In this document: positions 9,117 through 18,246 of the stretch, in pieces
How positions within the stretch are numbered: position 1 is the first letter of the stretch
Layout: each line of letters begins with the position of its first letter
NCBI RefSeq assembly: GCF_017168145.1
Contig: NZ_JADQTL010000012.1
Location: forward strand, 124,001-188,000
Direction of reading: 5' to 3'
Origin: Anaerovorax sp. IOR16
Lineage (GTDB): Bacteria > Bacillota > Clostridia > Peptostreptococcales > Anaerovoracaceae
DNA: 64,000 nt
Notes under the pieces: model-generated
What the model was told of the DNA's origin: nothing
The model's database searches: none
The model's input: the letters and a program-made list of their open reading frames with translations, nothing else
Made by a program: the position numbers and the translations under genes

Positions 9117-10721
9117 TTATGCTTGATATACCATTTTCCCATCTACAATCGTCTTGCTAATTTTAATATCCTTTATTTTATCTACTTCAACCTCAAAGAT
9201 ATTTTCCTCTAGAACAACCAAGTCAGCTCTTTTTCCAACTTCTATTGTTCCATTTACATTTTCGGTAAATGACATATACGAAGGATAAACGGTAAACAGT
9301 TTGACAGCTTCTTCTACATCAAGCTTTTCTTCGGGCAACCAACCATTTTTCGGTCCACCTTCTAATTTTTCTCTAGTTACCGCATAATAGATGTTTTCCA
9401 TGATATCAAAACTTTCAACAGGCGCATCAGAGCCTCCTACTGTTAAAATTCCCATATCAATCATGGATTTCCAAGCATAAATTTTATGCATGCGCTCCTT
9501 GCCGATTCTACTTTCAACAATATCCATATCTGAATTTACAAATACCGGTTGAATATATGCCGCTATTCCATATTGCTTCATTTTTTCTAAAATAGATGAA
9601 TTGGTAATTTGTGCATGAACGATTCCATTGCGAACATCTACTCTATCTGATTTTTTCTGCGAAATCCTCATTGCTTCAATTACCATTTCCATAGCTCTGT
9701 CACCGATACAATGAACAACAACATGCATGGCATTTTCCATAGCAAGATCCATCATTTCAACTAATTGCTCTATAGAATAATTTACAATTCCAAGGTTCTC
9801 AGAATCTCCTACATAACCATCTGTCATTGCAGCGGTTTTCGCACCGATTGATCCATCCATAAGAATCTTTAACGGTCCTACGGTAAAAAATTCTCCACTT
9901 TGCCCGCCACGATAGCCTCGGTTAATAAATTTTTCAAAATCTAACATTTGTTCAAATAAACATTGTTCATAGATTCTTACAGATAACTGATTCTTTAATT
10001 GCAAATTATTATAGGAATTTAAAATTAACTGCCAATCTTTTCCAGGCAAGGAAGATAAGTCTTCCGTTTGTACACCAGTGATGCCCTTCTCATTTAATTT
10101 TTTTATTCCCGATCGGATGAGTAATTCAACATGCTCTTGCGAAGGCTTCTCTAATACTGAATAAAAAAACTGTACCGCATTTTCTTTGATAAGCCCTGTT
10201 TCAAAGTCAATCTCATTTTTAACTGTTTCGAATTCAGAAATTTTTTTCAAACGTTCTAAACCAACACTGTTTATAACCGCAGCATGGCCGCAAACTCTTA
10301 CAAAAACCACAGGTATCGTTGTAGAAACAGCATCCGCATCTGCTTTTGTCGGATATCTCTTAACATCAAATCTTTTTTCATCCCATCCTCTGGAAAATAA
10401 CCATTTCGGATTTTCGTTTTCTTGTTCCTTCAGCTTATTTTTCGCTAAAGAAACGATTTCTTCTACACTTTTACAATCAAAGAGTTTTACCGTACTTTCC
10501 ACAAAAGCATAATGAATTAAATGCAGGTGACCATCTACAAATCCAGGCAACATTAATTTACCTTGTAAATCAACAGCCTCTTTATATTGTAAAGTTAATG
10601 CTTCTTTTTTATTGCCCACAAATGCAATTTTCCCATCTTTAATACCGACTGCCTCTTCTATTCGATTCTCTTTATCAAAAGTTTTAATAATACCGTTATA
10701 AAATATTTTATCCATTCTCAT
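9117..10721 (-). CDS. amidohydrolase, YtcJ/AepA-like
   Basis: A 534-residue metal-dependent amidohydrolase of the YtcJ-like branch (family includes N-substituted formamide deformylase). Metal-site motifs are DGHLHL early in the barrel, the HCIGDRAME region and GGSDAPVES near the C-terminus; the protein ends with the small beta-sandwich segment ADLVVLEENIFEV. No signal peptide is seen, so it should act in the cytoplasm. The start at 10721 has only a weak ribosome site (GAGAGTG); ATG 10715 is an alternative. It lies 27 bp after the AGCS symporter gene and should be co-transcribed from the sigma-54 promoter. The substrate is unknown. Confidence 0.85.
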   Translation of the reverse strand: MRMDKIFYNGIIKTFDKENRIEEAVGIKDGKIAFVGNKKEALTLQYKEAVDLQGKLMLPGFVDGHLHLIHYAFVESTVKLFDCKSVEEIVSLAKNKLKEQENENPKWLFSRGWDEKRFDVKRYPTKADADAVSTTIPVVFVRVCGHAAVINSVGLERLKKISEFETVKNEIDFETGLIKENAVQFFYSVLEKPSQEHVELLIRSGIKKLNEKGITGVQTEDLSSLPGKDWQLILNSYNNLQLKNQLSVRIYEQCLFEQMLDFEKFINRGYRGGQSGEFFTVGPLKILMDGSIGAKTAAMTDGYVGDSENLGIVNYSIEQLVEMMDLAMENAMHVVVHCIGDRAMEMVIEAMRISQKKSDRVDVRNGIVHAQITNSSILEKMKQYGIAAYIQPVFVNSDMDIVESRIGKERMHKIYAWKSMIDMGILTVGGSDAPVESFDIMENIYYAVTREKLEGGPKNGWLPEEKLDVEEAVKLFTVYPSYMSFTENVNGTIEVGKRADLVVLEENIFEVEVDKIKDIKISKTIVDGKMVYQA

Positions 10722-10748
10722 TTTTCACTCTCAACTTACTTTTTCATT

Positions 10749-12185
10749 TTATTTTTTTAATTTTTCTTCATAAAAGAGTTTAAAGTTCGGATCCACTTTT
10801 CCAATCCCCAAGTATCTAGCTTTATAATCCTTTAATAACTCAATAAATTTTTCGCCAAGCAAGAATAATGTAATAACATTAACAAAAGTAGGAATAACCG
10901 ATGAGAAATCAGCAAATGTCCATACTTGAGCAGGTGTACCATTTCCGTACACAGTAAGTACGACAACCAATAATCCCCAAAGTGGTGTACCTAAAATTAA
11001 GATGTTAACCAACGCTTTCTTAAGCTTATCTTTTTCTTTTAGAGCATGGTCAAGGATTACTCTGTAATACGTAAACCAACCGGTAGAAGTGGTCAATCCA
11101 AACAAGAAAATACTGATTGCAATTGCAATTCTTGCTGCAGAACCAATTACCGACTCAAAAGCAGTTAATGTAGCACCGGATAATCCAGAATTCCAATAAC
11201 CGGTAATAATAATTACAAAACCTGTCATAGAACATACCACAATCGTATCTGCAAATACTTCAAATGCCCCCATCAAACCTTGTTTTATCGGATGATCTGT
11301 ATTGGCAGTCGCATGAACCATTGGCGAAGTTCCCCAACCGGCTTCATTACTGTAAACAGAACGCGCAAGTCCTAATCGAATTACTTGCGCTACAGTCGCT
11401 CCAAGGAACCCTCCAGAAGCAGCCTGTGTAGTAAATGCACCTTTGAAAATCATGGAAATTGTTGTAGGCAATTTTTCAATATTCACAAAAATAATAATAA
11501 GTGCGCATATAATATAAAAACAACACATAATCGGTACTAAGTACTGTGTAATCTGACCGATTTTTTTAATGCCTCCAATAATAATGACATAGACACAAAC
11601 ACAAATGGCAAGTGATACCCAAATATACGGAATATTAAAAGTTCCACCTACAGCTTCAGAAATGGTGTAGTTCTGGATTGTTATAAACCATGTCATAAAA
11701 ATTCCACCGCCGAAGATAACTGAGAATAATTTCCAACCTTTAAATCCCTTTTCTTTTCCAAGACCGTTTTGCATATAATAGGTCGGTCCACCTCTATAAC
11801 TTCCATCTTCATTTGTTTCTCTGTAATAAACAGCTAATGTTACCTCAGCCATTTTGATAATCATGCCGAATAGTGCAGCAATCCACAGCCAAAACAACGC
11901 TCCCGGTCCTCCAGTAGAAATAGCCGTAGCCACACCACTCATATTACTTACTCCGACACTTCCTCCGACCGCAATTGAAATGGCTTGAAACGGTGTTAAT
12001 TTGTTTTTGTCATCTCCTGCACCAAGTCTGCTGTCTTTTTTAAACATGTTTGTAACAATATGTCCAAAATGAACAAATTGAAATCCCTTTGTTCGAATCG
12101 TAAAGAAAATTCCCGTTACAAGAATTGCTAAAAGCAATGGGGTACCCCATAGAAAGCCTGTTAGCTTTGCAAACATCTCATACAT
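10749..12185 (-). CDS. alanine/glycine:cation symporter, AGCS family
   Basis: A 478-residue polytopic symporter for alanine or glycine with Na+ or H+. Family signatures are GGSVGVSNMSGVATAI, the GGPTYYMQNGLG segment and ARSVYSNEAGWGTSP. The ATG is preceded by AAGGAGGG. It is the first gene of a two-gene unit with the amidohydrolase, under a sigma-54 promoter at 12233-12248, and divergent from the sigma-54 activator. The leader is only about 35-40 nt, too short for the glycine riboswitch that precedes some AGCS genes. Confidence 0.92.
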   Translation of the reverse strand: MYEMFAKLTGFLWGTPLLLAILVTGIFFTIRTKGFQFVHFGHIVTNMFKKDSRLGAGDDKNKLTPFQAISIAVGGSVGVSNMSGVATAISTGGPGALFWLWIAALFGMIIKMAEVTLAVYYRETNEDGSYRGGPTYYMQNGLGKEKGFKGWKLFSVIFGGGIFMTWFITIQNYTISEAVGGTFNIPYIWVSLAICVCVYVIIIGGIKKIGQITQYLVPIMCCFYIICALIIIFVNIEKLPTTISMIFKGAFTTQAASGGFLGATVAQVIRLGLARSVYSNEAGWGTSPMVHATANTDHPIKQGLMGAFEVFADTIVVCSMTGFVIIITGYWNSGLSGATLTAFESVIGSAARIAIAISIFLFGLTTSTGWFTYYRVILDHALKEKDKLKKALVNILILGTPLWGLLVVVLTVYGNGTPAQVWTFADFSSVIPTFVNVITLFLLGEKFIELLKDYKARYLGIGKVDPNFKLFYEEKLKK

Positions 12186-12232
12186 ATTAGTCCCTCCTTA
12201 AAATGATAAAAAATAACTACAAAATTATATAA

Positions 12233-12248
12233 AGCAAATATCATGCCA
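12233..12248 (-). promoter_or_regulatory. sigma-54 (RpoN) promoter of the AGCS-amidohydrolase unit
   Basis: The minus strand reads TGGCATGATATTTGCT, matching the consensus TGGCAC-N5-TTGCW at all invariant positions (-24 GG, -12 GC) with exact spacing. It lies 48 bp before the symporter start codon, and the divergent gene encodes a sigma-54-dependent activator. Confidence 0.85.
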
Positions 12249-12328
12249 TTAAAGATTTTGACAATAATCTAACATTTTTCTTGCTTTTCTTATTAAAATC
12301 CGACATAATAATAGGATAAAACATAATA

Positions 12329-12350
12329 TTAATAGGTTATTAATAGGTTA
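12329..12350. repeat. tandem 11-bp direct repeat upstream of the sigma-54 activator
   Basis: Two copies of TTAATAGGTTA abut exactly (12329-12339 and 12340-12350), about 20 bp before the activator gene and about 80-120 bp upstream of the sigma-54 promoter. The position would suit an upstream activator or autoregulatory site. Confidence 0.6.
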
Positions 12351-12370
12351 TTTTAGTAGAAAGGGACTTA

Positions 12371-14338
12371 ATGAAAAAAATATATTTAATGTTTAACGAT
12401 ACAAAACAAGCCTCTGTATGTAGAAAATTATATAATAATTTGATTTCTGTTTTCAGTGACTATGTGAGTATTGAAATATGTTTTATGGAACATTTAATTA
12501 CAAATCCATCTTTATCCATAATGGATGGAGATATCTATCTTGTATTATATCAAAACAGAATTTACTCACTTAGGAATTACGTAACATCTTTAGATAAAGT
12601 CATCGTTATGAACCGAACTATACAAAAGAAATATCTAAATTCCATTCTAGAAATACCTGAAGGGAATAATGTACTGATTGTAAATGATGAAGAAAAAAGT
12701 ACATTACAAACAGCGAATACTCTATTCCAGCTTGGTATAAATCATATTAATCTGATTCCATACGAACAATCTGAAGCAGAAAAAGGCTTTTATAATGAAA
12801 TAAAAATAGCCATTACACCAGACGAAGAATGTTATGTACCAAAACATATAAAAAAAATAATAAATATTCAAGACCGTTTTATCGATGCTTCTACTTTTAT
12901 TAATATCATAAATAAATTAAAGATAAACAATGAACATATTACAAGAAATTTAATCAAATATATGGATACAATTGTTACAACTGAGTTAGGTGAATCAAAA
13001 GCGTATTTGACGAATCATTTAAAAGAAGAGATGTTAAACAGAAGTATTCATAATTCCAATGAAGCAGTAATGATAACGGACTTTAATTACTATATCGTAT
13101 ACACAAATAAGCGAGCCTCAACAATCTTAAGCGATATGGATGAAAATCTTTTAAAAGAATCGTTAGAGAAACAATCTTGCGGAGATAGTTTTTTTAATCA
13201 TTGTGGTACAAACTATCTTATGGAGAAATCAAAAATTCGTATACTTGATCAAGTAGCCGGTTATTCCTTCATCTTTAAGACCGAACAAGAAATTAAAAAT
13301 ATGGAGTTGAATTTAAAAGCGCAATACATTAAAAACGGATTGACTGCGAAATACAAGTTTAATGATATTATACATCAATCAAAAGCAATGAACAAATGCA
13401 TTTCCCTAGCAAAAAAAGCAGCTACTGCCGATTTTACCGTTTTAATTCATGGAGAAAGCGGAACGGGTAAAGAACTGATTGCACAATCCATCCATAACTT
13501 TTCCGACAGGCATGCAGGACCTTTTGTCGCCATCAATTGTGCCGCATTACCGGAAACATTATTAGAAAGTGAATTATTCGGTTATGAAAAAGGCGCCTTT
13601 ACAGGAGCTCGAACTACTGGAAAGTTAGGATTGTTTGAACAAGCAAATACCGGCACCGTTTTCCTAGATGAAATCGGTGATATGCCGATTACTCTGCAAA
13701 CACGTCTTTTAAGAGTTCTACAAGAAAGACAAATTATGCGTATTGGAAGTGATCGTGTCATTGATATTGATGTACGAGTAATCGCTGCCACTAATAAAAA
13801 TTTACACGAAGCAATTGTACAGGGTACCTTTCGCAAGGATTTATATTACCGATTAAATATATTGCCAATTTCGGTTCCCCCTTTACAGCAGAGGGAAAGT
13901 GATATTCTACTTATTTTTAATCATTTTTTATCAAACAGTGCTCTCTCACTGAATGATGAACAGACTTCTTTAATACAAAAGTATTCATGGCCTGGAAATG
14001 TACGAGAACTCGAAAATACAGCAAATTATTTTAAAATCATGGAGGAATTACCGGAACACTTCTATTCGAAACAATGCACTAAACCTACTATCTCCCATTC
14101 CGATGATCCAGTGTATTATATATTAAACATTATCGACAAAAATACAAATACCACTCATGGTATCGGAAGATCATCTATCATTTTTGAACTGAAAAATCAT
14201 GGTATAAAGATAAGCGATAATAAAGGAAGAAAAATATTAAGTGATTTAGCGAAAAAAGGATTAATTGAGATCTCCAACGGAAGATGCGGTAACCGTATCA
14301 CCGAGAAAGGGAAATCTTTGCTATCAATACCCAATTAG
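12371..14338 (+). CDS. sigma-54-dependent transcriptional activator with PrpR_N-like sensor
   Basis: A 655-residue enhancer-binding protein. Residues 1-190 look like the PrpR_N type of ligand-binding domain (the segment GINHINLIPYEQ is typical); about 225-305 looks like a PAS domain (SNEAVMITDFNYYIVYTNKRA). The AAA+ domain from about 335 has Walker A GESGTGKE, the sigma-54 contact loop GAFTGA and Walker B GTVFLDEIGDMP, then WPGNVRELEN. The C-terminus lacks a Fis-type helix-turn-helix and instead has a winged-helix-like segment (GIGRSSIIFELKNHGIKIS...GRKILSDLAKKGLIE). It is divergent from, and presumably activates, the AGCS-amidohydrolase unit. No phosphoreceiver domain is present, so control is probably by ligand. 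Confidence 0.9.
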   Translation: MKKIYLMFNDTKQASVCRKLYNNLISVFSDYVSIEICFMEHLITNPSLSIMDGDIYLVLYQNRIYSLRNYVTSLDKVIVMNRTIQKKYLNSILEIPEGNNVLIVNDEEKSTLQTANTLFQLGINHINLIPYEQSEAEKGFYNEIKIAITPDEECYVPKHIKKIINIQDRFIDASTFINIINKLKINNEHITRNLIKYMDTIVTTELGESKAYLTNHLKEEMLNRSIHNSNEAVMITDFNYYIVYTNKRASTILSDMDENLLKESLEKQSCGDSFFNHCGTNYLMEKSKIRILDQVAGYSFIFKTEQEIKNMELNLKAQYIKNGLTAKYKFNDIIHQSKAMNKCISLAKKAATADFTVLIHGESGTGKELIAQSIHNFSDRHAGPFVAINCAALPETLLESELFGYEKGAFTGARTTGKLGLFEQANTGTVFLDEIGDMPITLQTRLLRVLQERQIMRIGSDRVIDIDVRVIAATNKNLHEAIVQGTFRKDLYYRLNILPISVPPLQQRESDILLIFNHFLSNSALSLNDEQTSLIQKYSWPGNVRELENTANYFKIMEELPEHFYSKQCTKPTISHSDDPVYYILNIIDKNTNTTHGIGRSSIIFELKNHGIKISDNKGRKILSDLAKKGLIEISNGRCGNRITEKGKSLLSIPN

Positions 14339-14365
14339 TCAATATACCTTTGTCGAATAAAAAAA

Positions 14366-14400
14366 AGAAAAAGTCCCGTTCGATGAACGGGACTTTTTCT
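14366..14400. terminator. bidirectional terminator between activator and bmpA
   Basis: A perfect 16-bp stem (AGAAAAAGTCCCGTTC with its complement) closes a 3-nt loop, with A/T runs on both sides. It separates two converging genes. Confidence 0.92.
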
Positions 14401-14408
14401 TTCATATA

Positions 14409-15491
14409 TTATTCTACCACCGTAAGTTTTACAATGTTTAAAGCCAAATCAGAAGGCTTCAATTCAGAACCATCTGCCTTGGTATCTTTTTGTAAAGTAA
14501 TTTCATTTGCAACAAGTTTTGCAAATACAGCATCGTAATCTTCCTGTGTAAATGTCTTAAACTTAGATGTTTCCATAGGAAGCATAACGCCATCTTTATC
14601 CGCACCTTCTACTAAACTTTGGCCACCAGGAAATTCTTCTGCGTAGTAAGCATTTAAAGCAGATTCTACGGAAGCAGCTAATCCCTTCATAGCAGAAGTA
14701 ATAACCGTATCAGATTCACTGCTTTGGTCTACGTCAACACCGATAACTACCTTATCTGCCGCTTCTGCTGCAGACATAACGGAATTACCAACACCACCGC
14801 CGCAAGCGAAGATACATTCGGTTCCTTCAGAATACCAGGACGCAGCCTTAGTTTGTACTTCAGGAGTTGCATCAAAACCACCGGTATAGTGATATTTTAA
14901 ATCAATCGAGTCAATACCCATCTCCTTAGCAGCAGCTTCTGCACCCTGTGCAAAACCGTATCCGTAACGGATAACTGCAGGAACTGCCATACCGCCCATA
15001 AATCCAAGCTTAGTATAGCCATCTTTTACCGCAGCATATCCAGCTAAATAACCAGACTGCTCTTCGGCATAAACGATACCAACGGCATTGTCATTTGTTC
15101 TGTAATTATAGTCTGCATCATGTGGATTTCCATCGATTAAAATAAATGTAACCTCTGGATACTGATCTTGTGCCACATAAATTGGCTCTTCAAATAAGAA
15201 TCCAGGAGTAACCACAATTTTTGCGCCACCCTGTACTGCTAACTCAATTGCAGCAAGGTAAGCATCATTACTTTGCTCGGTTGGCTTATAGTACTTATGA
15301 GAAATGTTGTTTTCCGTCGCATAAGCATCAATGCCCTCCCAAGTTCCTTGGTTAAATGATTTGTCATCGATCGATCCGATGTCAGTAATCATAGCAATTT
15401 CGAAGGTTTCAGCAGGCTCTGTATTTCCGCCGCAAGCAACCATTCCGAAAGCCATTACCATTACTAACAATAATGCCAATACTTTTTTCAT
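14409..15491 (-). CDS. bmpA: BMP-family nucleoside-binding lipoprotein
   Basis: A 360-residue substrate-binding lipoprotein of the basic membrane protein family (BmpA/PnrA), which delivers purine nucleosides to NupOPQ-type importers. The start is set at ATG 15491 because AGGAGG lies 9 nt upstream and the next residues form a lipoprotein signal, MKKVLALLL with lipobox MVAC (Cys20); an in-frame extension to 15536 lacks this logic. Family segments are DIGSIDDKSFNQ near the N-terminus, GGAKIVVTPGF, and the GVDVDQSS loop. It is transcribed alone from its own promoter at 15535-15562. The matching ABC genes are about 9.5 kb away on the same strand. Confidence 0.92.
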   Translation of the reverse strand: MKKVLALLLVMVMAFGMVACGGNTEPAETFEIAMITDIGSIDDKSFNQGTWEGIDAYATENNISHKYYKPTEQSNDAYLAAIELAVQGGAKIVVTPGFLFEEPIYVAQDQYPEVTFILIDGNPHDADYNYRTNDNAVGIVYAEEQSGYLAGYAAVKDGYTKLGFMGGMAVPAVIRYGYGFAQGAEAAAKEMGIDSIDLKYHYTGGFDATPEVQTKAASWYSEGTECIFACGGGVGNSVMSAAEAADKVVIGVDVDQSSESDTVITSAMKGLAASVESALNAYYAEEFPGGQSLVEGADKDGVMLPMETSKFKTFTQEDYDAVFAKLVANEITLQKDTKADGSELKPSDLALNIVKLTVVE

Positions 15492-15534
15492 TTCATTCTT
15501 CCTCCTAAAAATTTGTGTGTTAATCACCGTTACC

Positions 15535-15562
15535 ATTATATCTCATTTTTTCCATCATGCAA
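15535..15562 (-). promoter_or_regulatory. sigma-A promoter of bmpA
   Basis: TTGCAT (15557-15562) and TATAAT (15535-15540) with a 16-bp spacer on the minus strand, 44 bp before the chosen bmpA start. Confidence 0.6.
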
Positions 15563-15571
15563 AGATGTTTT

Positions 15572-16384
15572 TCATTGATGGTATAATTCCGATTTCCTTT
15601 GTTTTAATAAAGGAAGTTCATTACGAATGCGCTCTAAATAGTCTAAATCTATGTTTCCATAAGCGATGGAAGGATTGGAATCAAGCTTTGCGCAAAACTC
15701 TCCCCAAGGTGTTGCAATGCAAGAGCTCCCATAAGAATGATAGGAACTATCTAAATTACGTGCCGGTGAAACTCCTGCAAAATATACTTGATTATCCAAT
15801 GCTCTGGCTCTCATAGTAATATCCCAATGTGCAGGCCCTGTCGTCATATTAAAAGATGCAGGCAATACCATCAGCTGTGCACCTTTCAATGCCATACTAC
15901 GGAATAATTCAGGAAAACGAACGTCATAACAAATACCGATGCCCACTTTGCAAAATTCAGTCTCGATGACTGTAACTTGATTGCCTGGTGTAAAAGTATC
16001 TGACTCTATAAAACGAATTCCACCCTTTACATTAACATCAAACAAATGCGCTTTTCGATGTTTCCCAATTAAAACCCCATCCGGATTAAATGCAAAGCAT
16101 GTATTATAAATTTTATCCTCCTCCTCTTCTGCTATGGATCCACCTATCAAGTAAATATTACATTCCTTTGCAAGTGATGATAACATCGAAACTGTCTTCC
16201 CATCTGCTTTTTCTCGATTTGCAACAATATTTTTATGAGAATAAGGAGTATGAAACATCTCAGGCAATGCAACCATTGCGGCTCCATTTTGAGCAGCTTC
16301 CCGTACCATTTTTGAAGCACGTTCACGATTTTCTTCCGGACTGTCAGTCACAAGCATTTGACAAAGAGCTAATTTAAAATTCAA
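15572..16384 (-). CDS. carbon-nitrogen hydrolase, omega-amidase/NIT2-like
   Basis: A cytoplasmic nitrilase-fold hydrolase of about 270 residues. The catalytic triad is visible: Glu in ALPEMF, Lys in IGKHRKAHLFD and Cys in GIGICYDVRFPE. The overall pattern resembles omega-amidases, which hydrolyse alpha-ketoglutaramate or ketosuccinamate, though ketosuccinamate and glutaramate specificity cannot be read by eye. The start is placed at TTG 16384 because AAAGGA lies 10 nt upstream; an ATG at 16402 has no ribosome binding site. It stands alone, upstream of bmpA. Confidence 0.85.
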   Translation of the reverse strand: MNFKLALCQMLVTDSPEENRERASKMVREAAQNGAAMVALPEMFHTPYSHKNIVANREKADGKTVSMLSSLAKECNIYLIGGSIAEEEEDKIYNTCFAFNPDGVLIGKHRKAHLFDVNVKGGIRFIESDTFTPGNQVTVIETEFCKVGIGICYDVRFPELFRSMALKGAQLMVLPASFNMTTGPAHWDITMRARALDNQVYFAGVSPARNLDSSYHSYGSSCIATPWGEFCAKLDSNPSIAYGNIDLDYLERIRNELPLLKQRKSELYHQ

Positions 16385-16536
16385 AAAATCACATCCTTTC
16401 ATTGCTGATTTTTCATTTATAATACAAAAGACTAAATAACAAGACTTTCTTTTATTATTGCACTATTCTCTTATTTATCAAAGAGTTTTTTGAAAAACAC
16501 TCTATACATCTTATAACAATATTTTCTACAAAATAA

Positions 16537-16584
16537 AAAAGAGCAACCTCTTTTCATCATTTAATGAAAGAGATTGCCTTTTTC
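16537..16584 (-). terminator. terminator of the CAP-domain gene
   Basis: On the minus strand AAGGCAATCTCTTTCAT pairs imperfectly with ATGAAAAGAGGTTGCTCTT and is followed by TTTTATTTTG. It begins about 10 bp after the stop codon. Confidence 0.7.
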
Positions 16585-16594
16585 TTAAGTTAAA

Positions 16595-17464
16595 TTACGG
16601 ACGAATAAACATCTGTACCCAGTATGTCTTACCGTTACTATCCGTTACATATCCAACACCGATTTCTGTGTAGTTTGCATTTAAAATATTTGCTCTATGG
16701 CCTTCGGAATTCATCCATCCATTCATAACGGATTCTGGAGTTTTCTGGCCCATTGCAATGTTTTCACCTGCTGATTTATAACTGATTCCAAACTGCTTCA
16801 TCATATCAAATGGTGAACCATAAGTTGGTGACGTATGAGAGAAATAATTCTTATCTCGCATGTCGGCAGCTTTTGTTTCTGCAACAGAAGATAGTTTTGT
16901 ATTTAGGGTAAGCGGTGAAAGTCCCTGTTTTGCTCTTTCTTGATTAACAAGAGTTACTACCTGCTGTTCATATGTACCGACGGATGCGTTCTCTGTTGGT
17001 GCAGTTACCTTTGGCTGTTCTGTTGATGTAGTGGCCTTTGGTTGTTCTGCCGGTGCAGTTGTTTTTGGCTGTTCCACTGGCTTGGTTGCCTTTGGCTGCT
17101 CTGTTGGTGCAGTTGCCTTTGGTTGTTCTGCCGGTGCAGTTACCTTTGGTTGTGCAGCTGGTGCAGTTGCCTTTGCCTGGTTTGCCGGTACCTTCACTGG
17201 TTTAATTGTTTTAATCAAATCTTGTGGTAATTTTTCAATCTCACATGGGAATTTTTCTAAAAACTTTTCTAGAGTGTCTAATGTTTGATTTTGATCACAA
17301 TTAAAATCAAACGATTCTAACTTATAGATATTGCTGGAGCAATTGTTGTTAATTTGTAGTGCATCTAAATTAATTTGATTTTTTTCTGCTGCTGAGGCTT
17401 GTACCGGTACCGCCATGACCATTAACATGCATAGAGGTAACAGCTTTTTAACAAAACGATTCAT
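16595..17464 (-). CDS. secreted CAP/SCP-domain protein with Pro-Thr-Lys repeat linker
   Basis: A 289-residue secreted protein. A signal peptide (MNRFVKKLLPLCMLMVMAVPVQASA) is followed by a short domain, a repeat linker of 9-residue units of the form EQPKATAPT (roughly residues 93-155) and a C-terminal CAP domain of the YkwD type starting near YEQQVVTLVNQERAKQGL. CAP landmarks are SHTSPTYGSPFDMM, SAGENIAMGQ and HRANILNANYTEIGVGY. The linker resembles wall-spanning regions. AAGGAGG precedes the ATG. YkwD-type proteins are often linked to sporulation or the cell surface; the molecular activity is not established. Confidence 0.9.
   Translation of the reverse strand: MNRFVKKLLPLCMLMVMAVPVQASAAEKNQINLDALQINNNCSSNIYKLESFDFNCDQNQTLDTLEKFLEKFPCEIEKLPQDLIKTIKPVKVPANQAKATAPAAQPKVTAPAEQPKATAPTEQPKATKPVEQPKTTAPAEQPKATTSTEQPKVTAPTENASVGTYEQQVVTLVNQERAKQGLSPLTLNTKLSSVAETKAADMRDKNYFSHTSPTYGSPFDMMKQFGISYKSAGENIAMGQKTPESVMNGWMNSEGHRANILNANYTEIGVGYVTDSNGKTYWVQMFIRP
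16998..17186. repeat. seven tandem 27-bp coding repeats in the CAP-domain gene
   Basis: Seven contiguous 27-bp units, each resembling GGTGCAGTTGCCTTTGGTTG plus 7 nt on the plus strand, encode the 9-residue linker units. Unit boundaries stay in frame, so copy-number change would alter linker length without frameshift. Confidence 0.8.
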
Positions 17465-17561
17465 AGAATTTGTCCTCCTTTAATTTTCTGAGTGTTTTGT
17501 GTCTATTTTCCGCTCAATTGTAATTATAATGTAACAAAAAGCCTCATTCCAACCCTCAAAA

Positions 17562-18209
17562 TTATCCAGTTTTAAATTCTTCCAAAAAACGGCATAAAAT
17601 TCTCGCTGTAATCCCCCAAATAGCGTTATCTTTATAATGAAAAATAGGTACCGTATATTGCCCCTCAAGCCATTGATACTTTTCAACCGAATCAATCATA
17701 TGATAAGGGAAATCGTCTCCAATTTGAGGCTTTACGGAGAATGAATATATATAAGGTTTCATGTTTAAAAAGAATGAAACAGGTACAAGGAACAGCTCTT
17801 TTACTTCATTAGAATTAGCAATATATTCCGCTTTTCCATTATTTTTAAATTGTAGAAGATTCATAGCTTTTTTGGATATTGTACCAATAAATGTGTGTAT
17901 TGTTACATTAGTGTAGTTATGAAGCGTATCAAATTGTCCATAAATTTCAATCTCTGCTTCTTCAATACCAAGTTCCTCTGCGGTTTCTCGGCACACACAT
18001 TCCTTCAATGTTTCATCTAATTCTCGTCTTCCACCGGGAAAACAAACTTCTCCCGGCTGATGTTTTAAATTATCTGAACGAACTTCAAACAGCAAAGATA
18101 ATTCCCCTTCCCAATTTACAAGAGGAAGAAAAACTGCATTTTCTTTTTTTATCTCCATAAGATTTGGATTTCTATTTTCTAAGGTATGTTTAATATGATT
18201 AATATCCAT
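17562..18209 (-). CDS. NUDIX hydrolase, probable CoA pyrophosphatase
   Basis: A 215-residue NUDIX protein. The complete NUDIX box is present (GRRELDE, seven residues, RETAEELGI). The preceding segment LLFEVRSDNLKHQPGEVCFPGG matches the CoA-pyrophosphatase (NudL/YeaB) extension in form, so it probably hydrolyses CoA or its derivatives to phosphopantetheine and adenosine 3',5'-bisphosphate. The best ribosome site (AGGAG) is 15 nt before ATG 18209, unusually far. It follows a strong terminator, so it probably has its own promoter or depends on read-through. Confidence 0.82.
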   Translation of the reverse strand: MDINHIKHTLENRNPNLMEIKKENAVFLPLVNWEGELSLLFEVRSDNLKHQPGEVCFPGGRRELDETLKECVCRETAEELGIEEAEIEIYGQFDTLHNYTNVTIHTFIGTISKKAMNLLQFKNNGKAEYIANSNEVKELFLVPVSFFLNMKPYIYSFSVKPQIGDDFPYHMIDSVEKYQWLEGQYTVPIFHYKDNAIWGITARILCRFLEEFKTG

Positions 18210-18246
18210 AAAATATTGATTCTTCTCCTAATTTTTTTCAATAAAA

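Noticed and set aside
12186-12232. Glycine riboswitch before the AGCS symporter
   Set aside because: The leader from the sigma-54 promoter is too short for the aptamer.
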